Below, piece after piece: positions 1 to 6,598 of a stretch of 9,437 bases of DNA. The notes beneath the pieces are model-generated. The model was not told the DNA's origin and ran no database searches. It worked only from the letters and a program-made list of their open reading frames with translations. This DNA comes from Acidobacteriota bacterium. Lineage in GTDB: Bacteria > Acidobacteriota > Terriglobia > UBA7540. The translations under genes and the position numbers were made by a program. Location: assembly GCA_003224665.1 (NCBI GenBank), contig QHZM01000014.1:1-9437 (forward strand), read 5' to 3'. The number at the start of each line of letters is the position of its first letter. Position 1 is the stretch's first letter.

Positions 1-2
1 AC

Positions 3-1847
3 GTGGACGCGATTCGCGCGGTTGACGTCTCATCCAGCCGGTATCCGGTGGAGTACGGCAAAGGATCGGGCGGAGTGATCAGCCTGAAGACCGGCATGGG
101 CGACAACCGCTTCCGCTATTCCGCCACCGACATGGTCCCCGGCTTCCAGAGCCGGAAGGGCGTCCACCTCAATACCTGGACGCCTCGCGGGACTTTTTCC
201 GGGCCCTTGCGGAAAGGCAACGCCTGCTTCCTGCTGGCGCCCGACGGGGAATACCACCTGGATATCATTGACGAACTTCCGCGCGGCCAGGACCAGAACC
301 CCGTCTGGCGCGTCAGCAACCTGGCCAAGGCGCAGGTCAACCTGAAGCAATCGAACATCCTGACGGGGAGCTTTCTCGTCAATCGCTTCAATTCCGCCAA
401 TGCCGGGCTCTCGCCCTTTTCGCCGCTTGAGACGACGGTCAACCTGCGCGACTTCGCCTACCTTTTTTCGGTCAAAGACCAATCGCTTCTTTCAAGCGGC
501 GCAATCCTCGAACTCGGCTTTGCGGCCAGCCAGTTCCGGGTGGAGGAGCGGCCTCGGGGTGACCAGACCTACGTGCTCACGCCCGATGGGACCAGCGGAA
601 ATTTTTTCGAAACGGGCGAAAGGCGCGCCGGCCGTATCCAGTGGGTTGCCGGGCTCGTGCTTCCGTCGCGCCACTGGCGCGGGCGGCACGAACTGAAACT
701 CGGGGCGGGCCTCGACCGAATTACGACCCGCGAGTTCTTCCGCCGGAACCCGTATTTAATCCTTCGCGAGGACGGGACTCGCGCTCGCATGGTGAGTTTT
801 GTCGGCACTCCCGCGTTCGATCGGAACAATCTCGAGGCCGGCGCTTACGTGCAGGACCGCTGGTCGCTCTCCGACCGCCTGCTCGTCGAGTCGGGCGTCA
901 GGCTCGACTGGGACGAAATCGTCCGCTCCGTTCTGCCCTCGCCCCGCATCGCGGTCAGCTACCTGCTCACGCAAAGTGGCGACACCAAGCTCGTTTCAGG
1001 CGTCGGCGTATATTACGACGCATCGGTGCTCGAGTTCATCAGCCGGCCTTTGACCGGTCAGCGCATTGACTCTTTCTACGATAGCACCGGCCAGACCCTG
1101 GCCGTTCCGCCTGTCCAGACGTCATTTCAGGTTGATGAAGGGAACGTCAAGGAGACGTGGTTCCTCAACTGGAGCGCCGGGATCGAGCGAAGGTTGCCGA
1201 AAGCAATTTATCTCCGTGTCGAATATTTGCAGAAGCGCGGGCACGATGGCTGGACCTACTTCAACGAGGGCACGACGACGCCCGTCCAGCCGAGCGGGCT
1301 CTACGTCTTCCGGAACGCGCGCCGCGACCGTTACGACGCGTTGACGCTCGCCGCGCGGCACACGTTTAAAGGCGACCACACCCTCTTTGCGGCCTACACG
1401 CGCTCGGCGGCGCGATCAAACGCCGTGCTGAACTTCGACCTCGATAGCCCGCTCTTCAGCCAGCAGGCGGGCGGCCCGCTTCCCTGGGACTCTCCGAATC
1501 GCGTCCAATCCTGGGGCTGGCTGCCGTTCGTGAAGCGATTCGACCTCGCCTACACGCTCGACTGGCGCGACGGCTACCCTTTCAGTGTGTTCAACCAGGA
1601 GCAATTGCTCGTCGGCCCGCCCGGGTCGCGCCGTTTTCCCGACTACTTTTCGCTGAACCTCCACCTCGAGCGAAGGTTTGGATTCCTGGGCTACCAATGG
1701 GCGTTTCGCGGCGGGTTCAACAACATCACCAACCGGCATAATCCCTCCGTCGTTGACAGCAATGTGGACTCGCCTCGTTTTCTGACCTTCGGCGCGGTCG
1801 AGAACCGCGCCCTGACCGGGCGGATCCGGCTCCTGGGGCGGAAGTAG
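3..1847 (+). CDS. TonB-dependent receptor, Oar-like, C-terminal part (5' end outside window)
   Basis: This is an outer-membrane beta-barrel receptor that would import a large substrate, such as an oligosaccharide or siderophore, using TonB energy; the substrate cannot be told from sequence. The reading frame is open to the left edge, so the GTG at position 3 is only the first whole codon and not a supported start. Residues about 10-30 (SSRYPVEYGKGSGGVISLKTG) match the end of a plug domain. The remaining roughly 580 residues show alternating aromatic/polar beta strands, for example around YVQDRWSLSDRLLVESGVRLDW, and a late FNNITNRHNP motif typical of the last barrel strands in Acidobacteriota receptors. 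The signal peptide, carboxypeptidase-regulatory domain and most of the plug must lie upstream. The protein ends in RIRLLGRK and not in an aromatic residue. The gene is convergent with the PASTA gene, 71 bp away. The family call is firm; the subfamily is an inference. Confidence 0.85.
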   Translation: MDAIRAVDVSSSRYPVEYGKGSGGVISLKTGMGDNRFRYSATDMVPGFQSRKGVHLNTWTPRGTFSGPLRKGNACFLLAPDGEYHLDIIDELPRGQDQNPVWRVSNLAKAQVNLKQSNILTGSFLVNRFNSANAGLSPFSPLETTVNLRDFAYLFSVKDQSLLSSGAILELGFAASQFRVEERPRGDQTYVLTPDGTSGNFFETGERRAGRIQWVAGLVLPSRHWRGRHELKLGAGLDRITTREFFRRNPYLILREDGTRARMVSFVGTPAFDRNNLEAGAYVQDRWSLSDRLLVESGVRLDWDEIVRSVLPSPRIAVSYLLTQSGDTKLVSGVGVYYDASVLEFISRPLTGQRIDSFYDSTGQTLAVPPVQTSFQVDEGNVKETWFLNWSAGIERRLPKAIYLRVEYLQKRGHDGWTYFNEGTTTPVQPSGLYVFRNARRDRYDALTLAARHTFKGDHTLFAAYTRSAARSNAVLNFDLDSPLFSQQAGGPLPWDSPNRVQSWGWLPFVKRFDLAYTLDWRDGYPFSVFNQEQLLVGPPGSRRFPDYFSLNLHLERRFGFLGYQWAFRGGFNNITNRHNPSVVDSNVDSPRFLTFGAVENRALTGRIRLLGRK

Positions 1848-1918
1848 GAGGCCGTTTGCTGGAAACGACCGCTCGACGGCCTTCGGGGCGAGTCGGCGCG
1901 CTCAGACAGACGCCTGCC

Positions 1919-2647
1919 CTACTGCGCCACCTGAAAATTAAATTCGGTGTCTGGAGTGATTTTGCTTCCTGCCGCCGGGGACTGCGCCAGGACGGTGCCG
2001 CGGGGCGTCACGTCGGTGGGGATCGACCTGACGGATTTGACTTTGAACCCTGCCTTCTCGAGCGTGCGGCGGACTTCCGCCAGGGGCCTGCCGACGAAGC
2101 TCGGGCAGATGTAGGCCGTGGGCGGGTCGCCGAGCGAGACGAGCAAATTCACCGCCGGGCTGTGCATTTCCGTCGTCGAGGGCGGAGGGTCCTGGAGAAC
2201 CACCTGGTCCTGGTCGATGCCCGTCCAGTGGACGGCCGCGACGTCGCCCAGGGTCATTCCCCGCTGGATGGCATTGATGCGCGCGGCGCGCAGGCTCCCG
2301 CCCATCAGGTTCGGAACGGCGACCCGCGGTGGCCCCAGGCTCACGAGCACGTGGACGTGCTGGCCCATTTTGAGTTTTGTCCCCGGCGGCGGCATCTGCG
2401 AGACGATCTGGTTCGCTCCGTACTGCGTGCTGAATAGCTTATCTTCAACTTTCAGTTCGAGTCCCCGGGCGCTTAGAACCCGGTCGGCCAACTCGACGCG
2501 CATCCCCACCAGGTTCGGCATGATTTCCTGATGGCCATGGATGGCCAGCCGGATTGTGGTGATGGTGCTGATCAGTCCGATGGCCACCAGGACCGTGAAA
2601 AGCAAAAAAAGCCGGAAGACCGTCGCAATGCGCTCGCGAATCGCCAT
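1919..2647 (-). CDS. Membrane-anchored protein with three PASTA domains
   Basis: This 242-residue protein has a short basic cytoplasmic start (MAIRERIATVFR), one hydrophobic segment at about residues 11-31, and then three consecutive PASTA repeats at about 41-105, 107-173 and 177-241. Each repeat opens with a P-x-(L/F)-x-G element (MPNLVGM, VPNLMGG, CPSFVGR). Each carries the xxPPPGT or SPAAGS turn and ends in a beta strand such as HVHVLVSLG. PASTA domains bind muropeptides or peptidoglycan in Ser/Thr kinases and class B penicillin-binding proteins; here neither a kinase nor a transpeptidase domain is present. The protein is probably an inner-membrane anchor with an external sensing or scaffolding part, which is inference. 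The ATG at 2645-2647 is chosen because it precedes the membrane segment directly, although no good Shine-Dalgarno sequence stands before it. The gene is divergent from the catabolic cluster and convergent with the receptor gene, so it is transcribed separately. Confidence 0.85.
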   Translation of the reverse strand: MAIRERIATVFRLFLLFTVLVAIGLISTITTIRLAIHGHQEIMPNLVGMRVELADRVLSARGLELKVEDKLFSTQYGANQIVSQMPPPGTKLKMGQHVHVLVSLGPPRVAVPNLMGGSLRAARINAIQRGMTLGDVAAVHWTGIDQDQVVLQDPPPSTTEMHSPAVNLLVSLGDPPTAYICPSFVGRPLAEVRRTLEKAGFKVKSVRSIPTDVTPRGTVLAQSPAAGSKITPDTEFNFQVAQ

Positions 2648-2734
2648 GGAGGATTCTTTCGGATTTTATCACGGGACGGGTGCCCGCCCCCGCCGCTCAG
2701 TCCCGCGCCCTCGTGCCCGGCTTGTGCGCTGCTC

Positions 2735-2763
2735 TTGACCTCTGTCGCGGATTTCAGTAGGGT
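2735..2763 (+). promoter_or_regulatory. Possible sigma-70-type promoter for the catabolic cluster
   Basis: TTGACC at 2735-2740 matches five of six bases of a -35 box. It is separated by 17 bases from TAGGGT at 2758-2763, a weak -10 match (three of six). A start near 2770 would leave a leader of about 15 bases before the ATG at 2785. It lies in the only intergenic region that could drive the five-gene run. The weak -10 and the GC-rich background keep confidence low. Confidence 0.3.
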
Positions 2764-2784
2764 TGGCCCCTTAAGAGTTGCCCC

Positions 2785-3561
2785 ATGCCGTATCAAGTTG
2801 ACGTCCTCAAAATGGGCCAGTGCCAGGTGCGCGGTCCGGAAGTCTATTGGATGGCGCACTGGGACGACTGGGAAGAGCTTTTCTTCTATATGGTGCTCAT
2901 TCGCGGGGAAGGCAAAGTCGCTGTGATCAACACCGGTCCCCCGCGCGACCTCGGCGCCCTCAACACGCGCTGGAAGGCCGCGTTTGGCGAGCGTGGAGCG
3001 CTCCTCCGCCGCCCCGAAGAAGCGCCGGAAGCCGCGCTCGGCCGCGTGGGCGTCGCGCCTGCGGACGTTGACCGCGTCCTGATTACGCCACTTCAGGCGT
3101 ACGCCGTCGGCGGCATCCCGATCTTCAAGAAAGCCCAGGTCTGCATCTCCCGCCGCGGCTGGGTGGAGGACTTCCACGCGCCGCCTTATGAGATGCATGT
3201 CCCGCGCAAGCTGCGCATCCCCGACGACGTCCTGGCCTACCTGACCATCGAGGCCCCCGAGAAGCTCTGCCTGCTCGAGGACGAAGATGAAATTTTCCCC
3301 GGCCTAAGGGCTGTCTGGGTGGGCACTCACCACCGCTCCTCGATCGCCTACGTGATTGAGACGGCTAAGGCGGGCCGCGTGGCGGTGACCGACTGCTGCT
3401 TCAAGTACGGAAACATCGAGGGCAACCATCCTCTGGGGGTTATGGAGAGCCTCCCCGAGTGCATGCACGCTTACAAGCGGCTCCGGCAGGAGGCCGACGT
3501 CATCGTTCCGCTCTATGACCCGGAGGTGCTCGCGCGTTTTCCGGGCGGCAAAGTCGCTTAA
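2785..3561 (+). CDS. MBL-fold protein, AHL-lactonase-like, with degenerate metal site
   Basis: This 258-residue protein follows the metallo-beta-lactamase fold of the AiiA-type lactonase branch. An early strand pair ends in VAVINTGPP (canonical VDTG). The segment VLITPLQAYAVGG at 98-110 lies exactly where VLxTHLHxDHxGG is expected, an EDEDEIFPGLRAVWVGTHH segment precedes the third-histidine position, VAVTDCC carries an aspartate at 203, and DVIVPLYDPEVL stands near the end. Four of the usual ligands in the HxHxDH motif are replaced (P102, Q104, Y106, A107), and the last histidine is Y244. H182/H183 and D203 remain. A normal dinuclear zinc lactonase is therefore unlikely. The protein may be a pseudoenzyme, a binding protein, or a hydrolase with another mechanism. 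It heads the co-directional run; the next gene starts 18 bp later. No strong Shine-Dalgarno sequence is visible before the ATG at 2785. Fold assignment is solid, function unknown. Confidence 0.8.
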   Translation: MPYQVDVLKMGQCQVRGPEVYWMAHWDDWEELFFYMVLIRGEGKVAVINTGPPRDLGALNTRWKAAFGERGALLRRPEEAPEAALGRVGVAPADVDRVLITPLQAYAVGGIPIFKKAQVCISRRGWVEDFHAPPYEMHVPRKLRIPDDVLAYLTIEAPEKLCLLEDEDEIFPGLRAVWVGTHHRSSIAYVIETAKAGRVAVTDCCFKYGNIEGNHPLGVMESLPECMHAYKRLRQEADVIVPLYDPEVLARFPGGKVA

Positions 3562-3566
3562 GGACT

Positions 3567-3574
3567 GGGAGGTG
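3567..3574 (+). promoter_or_regulatory. Ribosome binding site of the SDR gene
   Basis: GGGAGGTG stands 5 bases before the ATG at 3580, inside the 18-bp gap after the MBL-fold gene. It is the strongest Shine-Dalgarno match in the cluster. It fixes the SDR start and supports co-translation with the preceding gene. Confidence 0.75.
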
Positions 3575-3579
3575 GACGC

Positions 3580-4245
3580 ATGAGGCTTAAAAACAAAGTC
3601 GCCATCGTGACGGGGGCGGCTTCCGGGATCGGACAGGCCACGGCCGAGCTTTTCGGCGAAGAGGGCGCCAAAGTCGTCGTCGCCGACGTTGACCCGAAGG
3701 GAGGCGATGCGACGGTCCGCAAAATCCGCGACAAGGGCGGCTCAGCCCACTTCGTTCAAGCGGATATCTCGAAAGAGAAAGACGCGCAGAAGATTTCGGA
3801 CGAGGCCGTCAAGACTTTCGGCCGGATTGACGTCCTGGTGAACAACGCCGCCACCTTCGTGCTCAAAGGCTTCGAGGCCGCGGTCGAAGAATGGCAGCGG
3901 TCGCTCGCCACCAACGTGATGGGCACTGCGTTCTTCGCCTACAGCTCGACGAAAGCGGCCATCATCCAGATGACCCGTAACATGGCAATGGACCTCGGCC
4001 CGAACAAGATCCGCGTGAACTGCGTCTGTCCCGGTACCATCCTCACGCCCGCTTCCCTCCGGCACATGGAAAAAGTAGGGATGAGTCTCGAGCAGTTCAA
4101 TGCGGAAGAGGGCGCCAAAGCTTTCCTCAACCGAGTGGGCCAGCCGCGCGAAGTCGCTTCGGTCATCCTTTTCCTGGTGTCGGACGATGCTTCTTACGTC
4201 ACGGCCGCGTCCCTGATGGTGGACGGCGGTTACACGGCCCAGTAG
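3580..4245 (+). CDS. Short-chain dehydrogenase/reductase with an internal deletion
   Basis: This is an NAD(P)-dependent oxidoreductase of the classical SDR family (FabG / glucose-1-dehydrogenase-like). The Rossmann start carries TGAASGIG at 11-18, followed by the acidic VVVADVD at the end of beta-2 (an NAD preference is likely), D62, NNAA at 88-91, N112, YSSTK at 121-125, the PG motif at 151-152 and the typical SLMVDGGYTAQ end. The protein has 221 residues against about 250 for the family. N112 and Y121 are only 9 residues apart, where roughly 37 are usual. The missing block is the end of helix 4 and the strand that bears the catalytic serine. The frame is otherwise perfect. In context it could be a sugar or deoxy-sugar-acid dehydrogenase of L-rhamnose catabolism, which is inference; whether this version is active is doubtful. 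The start is set by the Shine-Dalgarno sequence 5 bp upstream. Confidence 0.85.
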   Translation: MRLKNKVAIVTGAASGIGQATAELFGEEGAKVVVADVDPKGGDATVRKIRDKGGSAHFVQADISKEKDAQKISDEAVKTFGRIDVLVNNAATFVLKGFEAAVEEWQRSLATNVMGTAFFAYSSTKAAIIQMTRNMAMDLGPNKIRVNCVCPGTILTPASLRHMEKVGMSLEQFNAEEGAKAFLNRVGQPREVASVILFLVSDDASYVTAASLMVDGGYTAQ

Positions 4246-4300
4246 GCCGCGCTCGAAGGCGCCGGCCGCCGAAGCCAACGAGATCCAAGCCTCCGACGTT

Positions 4301-5038
4301 ATGGCAGCGAAACCTCCACGAGTCGCGCTCTTCATCACCTGCCTGGCCGACCAGTTTTTTCCGATGGTCGGCGAATGCGCGGTGGAAGTCTTGCGGCGGC
4401 TGGGCGTCGAGGTCACCTTCAACCCGGCGCAGACCTGCTGCGGCCAGCCCGCCTTCAACACGGGCTACCGGCAGGAGACGCGCGAGGTCGCCGCACGGGT
4501 CCTCGACCTCTTCGACGACGCCGAATTCATCGTGGCCCCGTCGGGCTCCTGCGCCACCATGGTGCGCGTCTTCTACCCCGAGCTTTTTGCGGACGACCCC
4601 GAGCGGCTGAAGAAGGCCGAAAGCCTGGCGCGGCGTTTCTACGAGTTTTCCGAATTCCTGGTCAAGGTCTTGAAAGTGGAAGACGTTGGCGCGAGTTTCC
4701 GCGGGCGCGTGAGCTACCACGATTCCTGCCACCTGCTGCGCGAGCTGGGCGTCGGCGAGGAGCCCCGAAAACTGATCCGGGCCGTGCGCGGCGTCGAATT
4801 CGTCGAGCTCGACGACTACAGGCTCTGCTGTGGGTTCGGTGGGACGTTTTCCGTAAAGTTCCCGGAAGTCTCCGTAGCCATGGGCGAGGACAAATTGAAC
4901 GCCGCGAAGCGCGCCGGCGCCGAAGTCCTGGTGGCCAACGATTCGGGGTGCTTGATGCATCTTGCCGGGCTGGCCCACCGGCAAGGCCTGCCCGTGCGGA
5001 CAATGCACTTGGCCGAACTGCTGGCGAAGCGGGAGTAG
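4301..5038 (+). CDS. lutA: L-lactate utilisation protein LutA (CCG-domain iron-sulfur subunit)
   Basis: LutA is a subunit of the LutABC complex, which oxidises L-lactate to pyruvate in the cytoplasm with iron-sulfur clusters. The 245 residues hold two cysteine-rich CCG domains as in glycolate oxidase GlpC/HdrB-type proteins. The first has C14, C46-C47-G48 (QTCCGQP) and C84 (SGSCAT). The second has YHDSCHLLRELG at 139-150, C176-C177-G178 (LCCGFGG) and C217 (NDSGCLMH). All expected cysteines are present and the length is normal for LutA. The ATG at 4301 leaves a 55-bp gap to the SDR gene; no clear Shine-Dalgarno sequence is seen. lutB follows after 61 bp on the same strand, the usual order. The protein could in principle be the GlpC-like part of another dehydrogenase, but the lutB neighbour settles it. 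Confidence 0.92.
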   Translation: MAAKPPRVALFITCLADQFFPMVGECAVEVLRRLGVEVTFNPAQTCCGQPAFNTGYRQETREVAARVLDLFDDAEFIVAPSGSCATMVRVFYPELFADDPERLKKAESLARRFYEFSEFLVKVLKVEDVGASFRGRVSYHDSCHLLRELGVGEEPRKLIRAVRGVEFVELDDYRLCCGFGGTFSVKFPEVSVAMGEDKLNAAKRAGAEVLVANDSGCLMHLAGLAHRQGLPVRTMHLAELLAKRE

Positions 5039-5099
5039 CAGGCCGGCAGGCGCGCTGGGCGAAGTCGCCGACGCGAATTGGCTGGGCGGCGAAATCACA

Positions 5100-6533
5100 A
5101 TGAGCGAGACGGGAGTCCACAGCCGTGAAATCCACATTCGCGCCATTTCGGCGCTGGGGGACGCGCACCTCCAGGAGGCCTATCGCTCTTCGACCCTCCG
5201 TCTGTTCACCGGCCGGGTTGAGGCCGCGAGCGAAGTCCCGGGCTGGGAGTTGCTGCGCGACCGCGCCCGCGCCATCAAGCACGACGTGATCGAGCACCTC
5301 GATTATTACCTCGCGCAGTTCGCCGACAACGTGGAAGGACTCGGCGGAAAGGTCCACTGGGCGGCGAACGGCGAAGAGGCGTGCCGGCTTGTGTGCGACA
5401 TCGCCGGCCGCGCCGGAGCTCGCGAGGTGGTGAAAGCGAAGACGATGGTAAGCGAAGAGATCGAACTCACTCACGCCCTTGCGGCGCGCGGGATTCGCAG
5501 CGTCGAGACGGACATGGGCGAGTTCATCCTGCAACTCGCGGGGGAGCGCCCGGGCCACATCGTCGCTCCGGCCATCCACAAGACCCGGCACGATGTTTCA
5601 GAGCTTTTCACCGCCCACCTGCACGCCGAGCGCACCGACGATCCCGAGCGCCTGACGGCCGTGGCGCGGCGTGCCCTGCGCGAGATGTTTGCCCAGGCGG
5701 GCATGGGGCTGAGCGGCGCCAACTTCGCGGTCGCCGAGACCGGCACCGTCGTCGTCATCGAGAACGAGGGCAATATCCGCTTCTGCACCACCGCCCCGCG
5801 CGTCCAGGTGGCGCTCGTCGGCATCGAGAAAATTATCCCGCGCTTTGCGGACCTCGGGATATTCCTGCGCCTGCTCGGGCGCTCGGCGACGGGACAGAAG
5901 CTGACCGTTTACACTTCCCTGCTCACCGGCCCGCGGCGGCCGGGCGAGGACGGCCCCGAGGAGCTGCACGTCGTGCTCGTGGACAACGGCCGCGTCGCGA
6001 CCCTGGCCGACCCCAAGATGCGCGAGGCGCTCTTCTGCATCCGCTGCGGCGCCTGCCTGAACGCCTGCCCCGTTTACCGGAAGATCGGAGGGCACGCCTA
6101 CGGCTGGGTTTACAGCGGGCCCATCGGCGCGCTGGTGACGCCCGAGTTCACCGGCATCGAGCAGGGGCGCGAGCTGCCCTTCGCCTCGACGCTTTGCGGC
6201 GCCTGTCGCGAGGTCTGCCCCGTGAAGATCAATATTCCGGACCTGCTGCTCCACCTGCGCAGCAAGGCGCAGGAGATGACCCGGGCACCGCAACCCAAGG
6301 ACTCGCCCGTCAGCGAGCGGACGGCGATGCGGCTCTGGGCCTGGCTGATGAAGGGCCCTCGCCGGTACGCTCTGGCCGCGCGGCTCGCGCGCGTTGGCCA
6401 GAAGGTCTTCGCGCGGCAAGGCTGGGTGCGGCGGTTTTCGAAGTTTCCGCTCTCGCGCTGGACGGAGGGCCGCGACTTTCCCGCCCTCGCGCCCAAACCC
6501 TTCCGCGACCGGTGGAAGGAATTATCTTCGTAG
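5100..6533 (+). CDS. lutB: L-lactate utilisation protein LutB (LUD domain plus ferredoxin domain)
   Basis: LutB is the iron-sulfur electron-transfer subunit of the L-lactate-oxidising LutABC complex. Residues about 50-290 form the LUD (lactate utilisation) domain, including the KAKTMVSEEIELTHAL segment and the GLSGANFAVAETGT stretch characteristic of LutB. A ferredoxin-like domain follows: CIRCGACLNACPVY at 313-326 (C313, C316, C319, C323) and CGACREVCPVKINIP at 366-380 (C366, C369, C373). The remaining 95 residues form the usual LutB tail. The length of 477 residues is typical. The start at 5100 is chosen because the upstream in-frame ATG at 4962 lies inside lutA, and the protein from 5100 has the normal LutB N-terminus (ETGVHSREI). 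No third Lut gene (lutC) follows; the next gene is the rhamnosidase. The TAG stop abuts a hairpin repeat. Confidence 0.93.
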   Translation: MSETGVHSREIHIRAISALGDAHLQEAYRSSTLRLFTGRVEAASEVPGWELLRDRARAIKHDVIEHLDYYLAQFADNVEGLGGKVHWAANGEEACRLVCDIAGRAGAREVVKAKTMVSEEIELTHALAARGIRSVETDMGEFILQLAGERPGHIVAPAIHKTRHDVSELFTAHLHAERTDDPERLTAVARRALREMFAQAGMGLSGANFAVAETGTVVVIENEGNIRFCTTAPRVQVALVGIEKIIPRFADLGIFLRLLGRSATGQKLTVYTSLLTGPRRPGEDGPEELHVVLVDNGRVATLADPKMREALFCIRCGACLNACPVYRKIGGHAYGWVYSGPIGALVTPEFTGIEQGRELPFASTLCGACREVCPVKINIPDLLLHLRSKAQEMTRAPQPKDSPVSERTAMRLWAWLMKGPRRYALAARLARVGQKVFARQGWVRRFSKFPLSRWTEGRDFPALAPKPFRDRWKELSS

Positions 6534-6534
6534 C

Positions 6535-6553
6535 GGCGGACTTTTCGTCCGCC
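6535..6553 (+). repeat. Short perfect hairpin (REP-like) between lutB and the rhamnosidase gene
   Basis: GGCGGAC at 6535-6541 and GTCCGCC at 6547-6553 form a perfect 7-bp stem around a TTTTC loop. It starts one base after the lutB stop codon (6531-6533). No run of T follows, so it is not a normal intrinsic terminator. It resembles the small palindromic repeats scattered between genes in many GC-rich soil bacteria. Its possible role as an mRNA-stability element between cistrons is inference. Confidence 0.6.
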
Positions 6554-6585
6554 TCGATTCGCGGGCCGATCGCCATGATCGCCCT

Positions 6586-6592
6586 GAGAGGA
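6586..6592 (+). promoter_or_regulatory. Ribosome binding site of the rhamnosidase gene
   Basis: GAGAGGA ends 6 bases before the ATG at 6599. It favours this start over the in-frame ATG at 6575, and translation from 6599 places a basic stretch directly before a hydrophobic core, as expected for a signal peptide. Confidence 0.6.
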
Positions 6593-6598
6593 ATCTCC

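Noticed and set aside
1848..1918. Possible terminator between the convergent receptor and PASTA genes
   Set aside because: A TTCG-centred fold is possible, but only two pairs form before mismatches and there is no T run on either strand.
2648..2690. A -10-like TAAAAT on the minus strand upstream of the PASTA gene
   Set aside because: No acceptable -35 element lies 16-18 bases further upstream, where the sequence is a G/C run.
4199..5146. A 315-codon open frame antisense to the SDR end and lutA
   Set aside because: Its His/Gly/Ala-rich composition without motifs is a shadow of lutA, whose cysteine motifs are unmistakable.
5381..6598. A very long open frame continuing upstream of the rhamnosidase, overlapping lutB by over 1 kb
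   Set aside because: Its translation is Arg/Pro/Ala-rich and low in structure, as expected from GC-rich third-position bias in the shadow of lutB. The signal peptide and Shine-Dalgarno sequence place the real start at 6599.
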